Shown here in pieces: positions 14,101 to 20,802 of a DNA stretch of 26,250 bases. A program made the translations under genes and the position numbers. The notes under the pieces are model-generated. The model did no database searches and was not told the origin of the DNA. It worked only from the letters and a program-made list of their open reading frames with translations. This DNA comes from a virus: positions 1 through 26,250 of IMG/VR virus record IMGVR_UViG_3300021957_003085; one strand, given 5' to 3'. How positions within the stretch are numbered: position 1 is the first letter of the stretch; each line of letters opens with the position of its first letter.

Positions 14101-15097
14101 ATCCGTAAGCTATAGGTACGGAAGCACCTAAAGTTAACGGAGCGAGTAATGTACCAGCAGTTAGAGTAACTAGATAAGGTGCTGACATGGCTAAGTTATT
14201 AGTCATGAACCCCCATCCATCCATAATGCTATCTATATCTCGATAATCTAAATTTTTTAGGGCAGGCATTCTTGCAAGATCTTCTTTAGCCATTCTTACT
14301 CGGTCAGTTCCGTAGTCTTTGATAGTATCACTTCCTAACTGAACACCCATTAGCTCTGCAAATCCACCTAAGCCAGTAGCCATTCCTTTCCAACCTGTAT
14401 TCCAAGCCTCTGTCATTTGGTTATAAGCAACACCTTCTTTTGTTCTATCTGATTGTCTAAAATCTATACCGCTAAAAGGAATACTACGAGGATCATAGTT
14501 TCCTGATTGTACTATATTAATAGCTTTTCTATGATCTGCTTCATTGTTTAAATCTAAGCCCATCTGATCAGCAACAACTTCTTTTACTGATTGTGCATAC
14601 TCATTTTCATTTAAGGCACTACCTTTAAAAGAAATAGGTTGTTGTTTAACCTCTCCCAGTTCATCATTAACAATATCTTCATATAGCCTTTTTCCGTTTA
14701 ATTCTTTTGATAAACGACCAGCATCAACTGCTTGAATACCTTCTTCATCAGTAAATAGGTTCATATCAATAGCACCAGATCGATATAATGTATTAGTTAA
14801 ATCATCTCCTTGTGCATTTTTTATTCTTATTCTCTTACGACCAAAAGAATCAGTCTTATCTAAATCTTCAATAATATTAAAACCACCTGCTGCAATTATT
14901 CTTTTAACTGCAGAGGTAGTTTCATCTCCACCTACTTGACCTTTTTTAAACTTTAATCCTTTTTCTTCATCACTAAATATTTTAGAAGTTTCAGGAGCGT
15001 TATATCCCTGAATACGATAGCTTTGAACGCCATCACTAATAGTATCTCCATCAGTAAGATTGTATTTTTTTCCGTCAATGCCTTCAATATCAGCCAT
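11147..15097 (-). CDS. Large internal virion (DNA ejection) protein, gp16-like, with N-terminal SNase-like domain
   Basis: A 1316-residue protein. Residues about 8-112 match the staphylococcal nuclease (thermonuclease) fold: DGDT (16-19, Asp18 for SNase Asp21), YRIQGYNAPET (Arg28 for Arg35, Asn33 for Asp40, Glu36 for Glu43) and DSFGRKRIRI (Arg87 for Arg87). The Asn-Ala-Pro-Glu variant also occurs in other family members. Next come long helical regions with hydrophobic stretches (about 301-345, 355-368, 490-515) that could cross a membrane. The C-terminal 150 residues (SQWLKDYIKFGG, GVGPITPI, ending PYPYADKGD) resemble the end of large T7 gp16-type core proteins. T7 gp16 carries a transglycosylase at its N-terminus; here a nuclease-like domain holds that place and the transglycosylase is in the neighbouring protein. 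The start follows AAGGAGG and a T7-like promoter candidate lies just upstream. Ejection role inferred from position and composition. Confidence 0.75.
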   Translation of the reverse strand: MADIEGIDGKKYNLTDGDTISDGVQSYRIQGYNAPETSKIFSDEEKGLKFKKGQVGGDETTSAVKRIIAAGGFNIIEDLDKTDSFGRKRIRIKNAQGDDLTNTLYRSGAIDMNLFTDEEGIQAVDAGRLSKELNGKRLYEDIVNDELGEVKQQPISFKGSALNENEYAQSVKEVVADQMGLDLNNEADHRKAINIVQSGNYDPRSIPFSGIDFRQSDRTKEGVAYNQMTEAWNTGWKGMATGLGGFAELMGVQLGSDTIKDYGTDRVRMAKEDLARMPALKNLDYRDIDSIMDGWGFMTNNLAMSAPYLVTLTAGTLLAPLTLGASVPIAYGSTAATYAGQVWNDIIGPKGRAEATGSIMAGTAMALLDRLGMKAIMKPSEFLTKTGREKVIQALVTGSSALGKGMTRDKAEELLATESKKVIKETIEGMGNFASDNINNSQIAKDLLKRAGRGGFAEGITEAAQEGLGYLSSKSMSEGGLDQHFNANQFTNLLAASAVAGGTLGAGFGIGGGVIEAGDRYATQKGLETGRIGKLGKLDMMSQEILKRDGDQGSIDAQILNLQKETRDAKLNKNSSVTKDRAQSGAIPRKFMNIVKNPLKYAGELYRASSLTALGADIQRRSKHARILAGLLGSVAGKVYSGRDVQAAEARTRAELLEIINPKRIFERFGMRDSITNSQKVSDMIRRYKAGDTANMSQSDIQAIEQTIEELVEFQDGIYNLKNMTQKNEGRNRKDLVEQKDYYLNNKSWDWQKVRQYRDEWYDWMRKNTKYKGQELDDLYMKISNNENATDFSVVEGVEYIPGYSKDENKEFSSKPGFDKFANDNILQNMINSANQTAKYASYTKYFGRGGKNLDYLLNKMEKEDGLSREEVAEIAYHAKNIIDAGTGNYNTIKNRKLAAFQQTAAFYAAMVGLPLSAISSFPEFVMIMYQGRGGKDVQRGILAGVKEGVEIFKSIAQMKLNKKLGHVPRANIDRESWTRLTDSGLFNDDATIATRLGLGETDISKAWWQKQFFKYSGIAGVTQLQRAIAASAVAGFVGDRIKILSAKPDNVEMNQDQLEIYTQLNNLGIDVELFIQIFRRYDDPVIFDKMMLDDNNADYKEIERQMDTATWYFVNDRVQNPQAYNRPMFFQDPHYQLFVQFNGFISTFTANIVPKLWNDYIRNGSPRMKYNTFALVVTMMAVAGASQWLKDYIKFGGSTPYLSDAQLLQRALQSSGLLGTGERLLQGALPLYQGRDESITDRLFGETVGGSPTVRSIGTAMKAIGALGKGETERAAGHATKLIPGVGPITPIRNIIKDLVHGKYPDPYPYADKGD

Positions 15098-15122
15098 ATA
15101 GACCTCCTTGTTAAAATAAAGT

Positions 15123-15178
15123 ATCCCTAGGGATTCTCCCCTATAAGGGTGTGTTAAGAATTCCTAGGGATTTTTTTT
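15123..15178. terminator. Long-loop hairpin with T8 tail enclosing a promoter candidate
   Basis: ATCCCTAGG (15123-15131) pairs perfectly with CCTAGGGAT (15163-15171) around a 31-nt loop. On the plus strand it runs into eight T; on the minus strand into ACTTTATTTTA, a weaker U-tract. The left arm is part of a 12-nt palindrome (ATCCCTAGGGAT, 15123-15134), and CCTAGGGATT also occurs as a direct repeat at 15126-15135 and 15163-15172. It lies in the only sizeable gap of the minus-strand module (15098-15176). It may terminate or process the transcript of the genes before it and block plus-strand antisense transcription. Confidence 0.65.
15136..15158 (-). promoter_or_regulatory. Candidate T7-class phage promoter for the last two ejection-protein genes
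   Basis: Read on the minus strand, ACACCCTTATAGGGGAGA resembles the T7 promoter core CACTATAGGGAGA: TATA directly before a G-run then AGA, with an AC and C upstream at matching positions. The likely start is the G at 15141, 44 nt before the ATG of the 1316-residue protein. It lies inside the loop of the hairpin, so RNA starting here carries only one stem arm. I saw only this one clear copy in the window, so the consensus of this phage polymerase is not established. Confidence 0.55.
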
Positions 15179-17828
15179 ATTTAATTAGCTCGTTTATCCT
15201 TTCAGATGGCGTTCTATACGCCCATAAAGTAAAACCAGACCAACCATTATTATTGTCATCTTTCTTTTTCTCAGCAGCATTTGCTATTGCTTGGTCTCTT
15301 TCATCTTGAGGTATTTGACCCCAAGCATCATATGCCGCTTTCCATTCTGCTTTATACTCATCATTATAACCCTTGTCTTTAGGACTTTTTATATCCATAT
15401 CTTTCTTAATTTGTTTATCAAGTAAAGCTAAGTTATCTGGAGAAGTTCCTGTTATTGCTCCAGGACCAATACCAGTTAACGGAGTAAACATTTCTAATTG
15501 AACGTATTGTTCTAAACGATAAGGCTTTATATTATCACTATCTTTTTTATTAAGAGCTTTAGCTTCATAAAAGTTTACCATTGCTCTTTCAATAGCCATT
15601 TTTAATTGAGGAGCTTCGTTTATAGATCTACCACTACTTCTTAATATCTTTCGATAAATAGAGTTAGCTTCACTACCCATAGGTCTATACGCAGAATAAG
15701 AAGAATCGGTAGATTCAATACCACTCATTGTAGATTTATGTATTGCTTCACCGTAATTATCAAATTGTTTAGTAACTGCAGCATCACCATGAGCACTATC
15801 ATCCCACTCTTCAATATATAGCTGGCTAGTCGGAACATAATCTTTGCCTATTCTAGCATACTCTATTCCATCTTTATCTTTAAACTTAGGTACTTTACCA
15901 AGACCTCTAAGATAACCGCTTCCTGAAGATGTTTTCATACTTATCTTTTTAGTTGCAGGAATAAGATCATTCATGTCTGCTGTCTTAGCATATATTAATA
16001 AAGATTCTGGAGTATATTTTTCTGCAAAGTCTTTATCAAGAACTGCTTTCTTTGCATACGCTTGATTAGCATCAACACGCTTCATGTAATTTTTCATAGA
16101 ATAGTTTAAAGAGCCACCATGGTTATACCCCATAGCACGAGAGCCAGCATATATAAGAGCCATCCTTGCGAGTTCTTCACCATCAAACATACTTGAAAAG
16201 GCATTTTTAAAATACTCCATTGATTTATCTAGTATAACACCGCCATATTCTTTACCTTTATTTATAAGGTATTGACTAAAGTCACCCTCATACTCTCCTG
16301 TAAGGTTTTTCTTAGCCCAAGCTTCATCTGCCTCGTCAAGGCTTAGCTTACCCTCACCATAATCTGCAGTATTAGTATCTTGAATTATCTTTTTAACTAC
16401 TTCATTTTTATTTTTCTTTTCGTTAACTATATCTTCTGAAGATTTTTTCTCATATTTTTTCTTTTCTTTTTCTTTATCAGAAGTAAATTTCTCTACTGAA
16501 TCAGTTCTTTTTTCAACTATTTTTAAAATCTTTTTTTGAGCTTTAATAGCATCTTTTAATTTCTTTTCATTTGCAGCATTAGGTTCATTATCAAATTTTT
16601 CTTTATAATATTCTACATTTTTGTCTGCATCAACAAGAAATTGTTTAGCTTTTTTTAAATCTTTTGCTCTACTAACTTCAGTAGCTTTACCTTTAATAAT
16701 ATCATATATCTCTCCAGGAGCATCTGTTATAGTATTATAGATATCGGTAAGTGTGGTGTCGGTATTAAATGGATTAGCTTCCTTACCTCCAAATGCTTTA
16801 TCAAAATCAAATTCACCACCACTTAGTTTATTCATAATCTGATTACCAAGACCTGTTTCACTAGTGTCTGTTGAGATATCTTCAGGAGGTATTCCTTTTA
16901 TATAATCAGGAACTCCTTTGTTTGAAGTATCAGTAGTACTAGCTTGAGCGGACATGAATCCAGGCTCTATAGGTCTGCCATCAAGGGTGATTATCTTTGT
17001 TGTAGGTATTGCATCGGCTATTTTGCCAGCATATGCTTGACCACGAGGACCAAGTTCTTCTTCACCAGACTTAGCTTTAAGAACATTACCAACACCTGAA
17101 TGATAAGCAGTTAGTACCTGATCTTTAGTAAACTCTGGGTGTGCTTTCATAATACCTTGTAGATATTGTTTAGCAAAGCCTCTTGACTTTACTTCATTAA
17201 ATCTATCAGCACCACTTATAGCCTCTACACCATACCCAGGTTTTAATGCTGTAGCTTTCATTATCTGATATGGTCCAGCTGCACCTACTTCAGATACTGC
17301 ATTTACATCACCACCAGACTCTACTTCTCTCATAGCATCAAGTACGCTAGGCATCATATCTTCGGTAATAACTCCGCCATCCTGTTTATAAGCTGGCATT
17401 AAGGCTGCTTGTGCTTCTCCTTGAGACATATTAAGGTTATTCATAAGTGCTTGTATGATTTGCGAATCAGATAATCCCATTCCTTTTAATGTACTTATTT
17501 CTGAATTAACTGTTGATTGATTATAGTCATTGCCATAGTAATCTATCTGACCTCCCTCTGAATTGTAGCTAGGTATTGGTCCACCTTGTTTCTTTTGAAT
17601 AGCACGACCTTTGTCATTGAGTTTATCAAGCATAGGTTGTACTCCAGGAAGTCTCGATGCTTCTGCATTCACTACGTTTTCTCCAGGAGTTAACATAGCA
17701 GGCACAGTATCAGTTCCTTTTGGTTTAAATATCTCTGGGTTAGGAATCTCTTGCATAGAAGGAACATCGAATTCGTAGGAAAACATATTTCCATACCTAT
17801 CTTTTTCTGTGTACTTTTTAATGTTCAT
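15177..17828 (-). CDS. Internal virion protein with lytic transglycosylase (SLT) domain
   Basis: An 883-residue structural protein that likely opens a hole in peptidoglycan during DNA ejection. Residues about 155-275 form a lysozyme-like SLT domain: AMREVESGG (catalytic Glu170), VGAAGPYQIM (181-190), TAYHSGVGNVL (240-250). Near the N-terminus GTDTVPAMLTPGE (38-50) is a short motif recurring in phage tape-measure and structural proteins. Residues about 380-480 are a Lys/Glu-rich coiled coil (KKLKDAIKAQKKILKIVEKR). GG-hydrophobic repeats (QGGPIP, QDGGVI, NHGGSL) are scattered through it. The start overlaps the preceding stop as TAATG, with GGAGG inside the upstream gene. It is separated from the next gene by the hairpin-promoter gap. 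In T7 the transglycosylase is part of gp16; here it is a different polypeptide. Domain secure, precise virion role inferred. Confidence 0.85.
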   Translation of the reverse strand: MNIKKYTEKDRYGNMFSYEFDVPSMQEIPNPEIFKPKGTDTVPAMLTPGENVVNAEASRLPGVQPMLDKLNDKGRAIQKKQGGPIPSYNSEGGQIDYYGNDYNQSTVNSEISTLKGMGLSDSQIIQALMNNLNMSQGEAQAALMPAYKQDGGVITEDMMPSVLDAMREVESGGDVNAVSEVGAAGPYQIMKATALKPGYGVEAISGADRFNEVKSRGFAKQYLQGIMKAHPEFTKDQVLTAYHSGVGNVLKAKSGEEELGPRGQAYAGKIADAIPTTKIITLDGRPIEPGFMSAQASTTDTSNKGVPDYIKGIPPEDISTDTSETGLGNQIMNKLSGGEFDFDKAFGGKEANPFNTDTTLTDIYNTITDAPGEIYDIIKGKATEVSRAKDLKKAKQFLVDADKNVEYYKEKFDNEPNAANEKKLKDAIKAQKKILKIVEKRTDSVEKFTSDKEKEKKKYEKKSSEDIVNEKKNKNEVVKKIIQDTNTADYGEGKLSLDEADEAWAKKNLTGEYEGDFSQYLINKGKEYGGVILDKSMEYFKNAFSSMFDGEELARMALIYAGSRAMGYNHGGSLNYSMKNYMKRVDANQAYAKKAVLDKDFAEKYTPESLLIYAKTADMNDLIPATKKISMKTSSGSGYLRGLGKVPKFKDKDGIEYARIGKDYVPTSQLYIEEWDDSAHGDAAVTKQFDNYGEAIHKSTMSGIESTDSSYSAYRPMGSEANSIYRKILRSSGRSINEAPQLKMAIERAMVNFYEAKALNKKDSDNIKPYRLEQYVQLEMFTPLTGIGPGAITGTSPDNLALLDKQIKKDMDIKSPKDKGYNDEYKAEWKAAYDAWGQIPQDERDQAIANAAEKKKDDNNNGWSGFTLWAYRTPSERINELIK

Positions 17829-18868
17829 TACTTACCTCCGCCTCCACCACTATTAGAAGATGATGCATCGTCTGCATAACTTGTTCCTGTTCCTTGCCCT
17901 CGACCTGCAGTTGCAGTAGAGCTCGTTGATCCACTATAAGAATCAAAACTATCATCTGAATTGTTGTCAGTCATATCACCGCTATAGACACCACTATCAA
18001 CGGAGGGTGCTGCTGCTGACTCATTACCAGTAGAGAATGTACCTGTAGAGCTAAACTGTGAGCCTTGAGTTGCCGCACCAGTGTCACTATAACTTAAACC
18101 TTGTATAGCATCTGTAGTTGCACTGTTAGCACCTAAAGAACTTTCAGCTATTCCCATATCAAGACCTATCTTTTTAGCAATAGTGTTTTTATCAGCTTGA
18201 GTCATACCATCTGCATCTTTACCGAGAGGACTATTTTCTAAAGCAAATTCATAAGACTGTGCTTGATTGGAATTAGCTCTATTAGGATCATTTACACTAT
18301 AATCAAAAGCATTCTTAGGATCACCAAGAATATTACCAAGAGGATCATCCATAATTTGATTTGCAAATGCTCCCATCGTAGCGTACTCAGGATTCGCATA
18401 ACCTGTTATAGGATCTATTGATCTTCCTTGCTGGTCAAACGTACCACCAGTAAGACTACTAACAGTTCCAGGAGTTCCATAACCACTTGTCGGTACTGCT
18501 GGTCCAAATAAGCCATAGCCTGGAATCATATTCATTGGACTTGGTCCATACGTCTTTTGTAAACCAAAGTCTTGTCCTATATTTGCATTATTGATATCTT
18601 TATTTGCCTGATCAATAGACATTTGTGTACTTGCCATAGCACTCCCATTATCACTATCATTTCCCATAGTCATAGACGTATTATCTGCATATGGAGTAGG
18701 AGCTACTGTTGGAGCTTCGTATGCTGGGATTGTATAGTTAACTGGGGGTATATTTGCTGGACTCATAGAAGGTGCAAAATTCGAACCGCTATATCTAAAG
18801 CCATACTTCGGTTGTATCGAAGGGGCTGGTTGATAGGCTGTTGTGCCTGCACTAGATTTAAATGCCAT
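17828..18868 (-). CDS. Low-complexity structural protein, unknown function
   Basis: A 346-residue protein rich in Pro, Ser, Gly, Ala, Tyr and Asn, with a disordered N-terminus (proline-rich APSIQPKYGFRYSG, then PTVAPTPYAD) and a Ser/Gly/Thr-rich C-terminus ending in five Gly and Lys. No domain, signal peptide or membrane segment is evident. The start follows TAGGAGAAAAAC and its TAA overlaps the next ATG by one base. Its place between the gp14-like proteins and the transglycosylase protein suggests a virion component. The C-terminal Gly codons also supply the GGAGG ribosome binding site for the next gene. Confidence 0.75.
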   Translation of the reverse strand: MAFKSSAGTTAYQPAPSIQPKYGFRYSGSNFAPSMSPANIPPVNYTIPAYEAPTVAPTPYADNTSMTMGNDSDNGSAMASTQMSIDQANKDINNANIGQDFGLQKTYGPSPMNMIPGYGLFGPAVPTSGYGTPGTVSSLTGGTFDQQGRSIDPITGYANPEYATMGAFANQIMDDPLGNILGDPKNAFDYSVNDPNRANSNQAQSYEFALENSPLGKDADGMTQADKNTIAKKIGLDMGIAESSLGANSATTDAIQGLSYSDTGAATQGSQFSSTGTFSTGNESAAAPSVDSGVYSGDMTDNNSDDSFDSYSGSTSSTATAGRGQGTGTSYADDASSSNSGGGGGK

Positions 18869-18877
18869 GTTTTTCTC

Positions 18878-19528
18878 CTATGTATTAGGTGCGTTATCTG
18901 GTCTTATCATGTCATAAGGACTATATGTTTTATCAGCATTGAGAGGGTCTGCTCCTAGAGGAGGTCTCATCATTGGCATAGCCTGTTGAGCTGCTTCAGT
19001 CATGCTTTCAGCCATTATCTCGTTGTATAAATCATCAGGATTTATTCTCATCATTGGCATACTTGTCGGTGGCATTGTTTGAATAGGCTCTGGTTGATTG
19101 TTCATCAGTGCCATTGCTTGTTCTTTTGACATTGTACCTTGTGCATTATACTGCGGACTCAAAGGTCCAACCATTCCACCTTCATTAAACAATCCAAGTG
19201 CCTTACCAGCCAATAGACCAGCACCTACATAAGGTATTGCTGTAGCCATAGCCGCACCAGCACCTGCTCCGCCAGCACCTAGTATAGCACCGCCTTCAAC
19301 ACCACTGGCTACAGTAGGTGCAAGTGCACTGCTGATGCCTGAAGTGATTGCTCCTTGACCAGCATCTAAAACACCTGTCATCGCTCTTTGCTTAGCCATA
19401 TCCATCATTTGTCCACCCATCCCCTTTTGTTGTTGAGGAGCTTGAGGTGTTGCGAGGGGTGCTCTTTGAGTTTGCATCATTTGATTTCTTTTTTGTTCGT
19501 CTTCTGGGCTTAATGCTAGATCAATCAT
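18878..19528 (-). CDS. Putative internal virion protein with Gly/Ala-rich hydrophobic core
   Basis: A 216-residue protein with a Gln/Met-rich N-terminus (RNQMMQTQRAPLATPQAPQQ), a long Gly/Ala-rich hydrophobic stretch (about residues 55-113: ITSGISSALAPTV, ILGAGGAGAGAAMATAIPYV, GAGLLAGKALGLF) and a Met/Pro-rich C-terminus. The hydrophobic region could insert into a membrane or pack in the virion core. The motif NEGGMVG after it resembles GG motifs in the 883-residue protein. The ATG overlaps the preceding stop as ATGA. Small membrane-active ejection proteins such as T7 gp14 are the best analogy, but no homology is claimed. Confidence 0.7.
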   Translation of the reverse strand: MIDLALSPEDEQKRNQMMQTQRAPLATPQAPQQQKGMGGQMMDMAKQRAMTGVLDAGQGAITSGISSALAPTVASGVEGGAILGAGGAGAGAAMATAIPYVGAGLLAGKALGLFNEGGMVGPLSPQYNAQGTMSKEQAMALMNNQPEPIQTMPPTSMPMMRINPDDLYNEIMAESMTEAAQQAMPMMRPPLGADPLNADKTYSPYDMIRPDNAPNT

Positions 19529-20163
19529 TTGCCACCTCCACTACTTGTTTGTGTTTGAGATTGAGGAGCACCTGATAGTAATCCTGCAAGTCTTGTTTGC
19601 TCTGTATAAGGAGCATCAATAAGTTGTTGTTGAAACTTTTGTTTAGTCGTTCCAGCTTGCCCTAATGACTGTATACCTTGTTGAATATCTGCTTGTCTTT
19701 GTCTTTGCTGTTCTAAAGATTGGTTAGCTAACGCTCCTGACATAGCTGCTTGTGTTCTTGCAGAACCAAGAGCACCACCACTAGAGGCTTGACCCATAAG
19801 GCTACCCATGGTGTCTTTCAAAGCTCTGTCTTGAGCAGCTCTTGTATCATAAGCTCCACGACCTCTGATAGCATCTTCAGCGGAGGCTGATTGATAAGCC
19901 AAAGCTTGTCTTTGCTCAGGACTAAGATCAGCTACTGTAGCTTCTACACCTCTACCTCTGCGTTCTTTGTATCCAGCAAGAGCATCTGCCATAGCTTCTC
20001 TATAATAAGGTATAAATTCTTTAGTCATACCTGATTCAGTAACAGTAGTGCCTCCACCACCTTTCATACATATATTAGTATTTATTCTATTAGCAAGAGA
20101 CTTAGGTAATCCTTCAGTATCTCTACGCATATCATATAGACCTAAGTTAGGTTCATAGTTCAT
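19525..20163 (-). CDS. Putative internal virion / DNA ejection protein
   Basis: A 212-residue Gln/Ala/Gly-rich helical protein. The C-terminal half (NQSLEQQRQRQADIQQGIQS, then LIDAPYTEQTRLAGLLSGAPQ) has the look of internal virion proteins of marine T7-like phages, where helical Gln-rich stretches end in a DAPY-like segment. A run of four Gly (KGGGGTT) is near residue 35. The start lies inside the end of the GNAT-like gene (11-nt overlap) with AGGAGAATAAAG before it. The end, SSGGGK, contains the GGAGG for the next gene. No enzymatic motif. Assignment rests on composition and position. Confidence 0.65.
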   Translation of the reverse strand: MNYEPNLGLYDMRRDTEGLPKSLANRINTNICMKGGGGTTVTESGMTKEFIPYYREAMADALAGYKERRGRGVEATVADLSPEQRQALAYQSASAEDAIRGRGAYDTRAAQDRALKDTMGSLMGQASSGGALGSARTQAAMSGALANQSLEQQRQRQADIQQGIQSLGQAGTTKQKFQQQLIDAPYTEQTRLAGLLSGAPQSQTQTSSGGGK

Positions 20164-20638
20164 CTTTATTCTCCTGTATTACACCTCTTACCGAGACATG
20201 TAGTTCTGCATTATATCTTTTCTGTAAGAAGCGACCATACTTATATGCTTCTTCTTCACTACGAACAGAATCTGCTCGCCAATGTTTTCCACCATTTTTT
20301 TTTATATGCTCTATCATATGATCAAATAGACGATACACAACGTAAGCATTGTTGTAGTTATGATCGACAATACAATCTTTGACATCCATAACCCATTGTT
20401 TATTATAGTAATTACTAAAAGTAGAAGCAGAAAGAAATCCTCTTAGCTTGTTAGTTTTATCATAGTCACCTATGACAAGAGCATGAGGACTCCCTTCCTT
20501 TTGTTTTTTAACTAATGATAAAAAGTATTCTATCCATATAGCTTCATTCTTTTCATAACCATAAAATTGACCCTGAGTAGACTCATTCATAAGACTTATT
20601 GCTTCAAATACATTATTATCTTCTATAAGCTTTATCAT
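20153..20638 (-). CDS. GNAT-fold protein in T7 gp13 position
   Basis: A 161-residue protein with the outline of a GNAT acetyltransferase: an N-terminal helical part, ALVIGDYDKTNKLRGFLSAS (53-72), whose LRGFLSAS suggests the central strand, the strand VMDVKDCIVD, the long helix VVYRLFDHMIEHIKKNGGKHW and a C-terminal segment (RFLQKRYNAELHVSVRGVI) like the end of the fold. The canonical acetyl-CoA loop (Q/RxxGxG/A) is not clear, so activity is doubtful. T7 gp13, an internal virion or assembly protein, is also GNAT-like and lies just after the nozzle gene, as here. It overlaps the neighbours at both ends (4 nt before, 11 nt after). A structural or assembly role is more likely than catalysis; this is inference. 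Confidence 0.65.
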   Translation of the reverse strand: MIKLIEDNNVFEAISLMNESTQGQFYGYEKNEAIWIEYFLSLVKKQKEGSPHALVIGDYDKTNKLRGFLSASTFSNYYNKQWVMDVKDCIVDHNYNNAYVVYRLFDHMIEHIKKNGGKHWRADSVRSEEEAYKYGRFLQKRYNAELHVSVRGVIQENKDEL

Positions 20639-20802
20639 TTTTGATCTATCCTTATTTTTAAGTCAGCAAAGTTAGAAGAAGCTCTTATGTCTGCCAATAA
20701 CTTTAATTGTCTTTGTTCTATAAGATTTATCTCTCTAATAACTTCTAATAGTGCCATATTAAGTGTACTATTATCTGTGAGAGGAGGATTATTAATAGCC
20801 AT
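20635..20802 (-). CDS. Small protein of unknown function (55 aa)
   Basis: A 55-residue frame, starting MAINNPPLTDNSTLNMALLE and followed by a leucine/isoleucine-rich amphipathic helix (VIREINLIEQRQLKLLADIR) that looks like a coiled-coil segment. The start overlaps the nozzle gene stop as TAATG, with AAGGAGG 9 nt upstream, and the stop overlaps the GNAT-like start as ATGA. The strong ribosome binding site and double coupling make it very likely real. It fills the only apparent gap between the nozzle and GNAT-like genes. A short coiled-coil protein here might be a virion component; not recognised. Confidence 0.75.
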   Translation of the reverse strand: MAINNPPLTDNSTLNMALLEVIREINLIEQRQLKLLADIRASSNFADLKIRIDQK

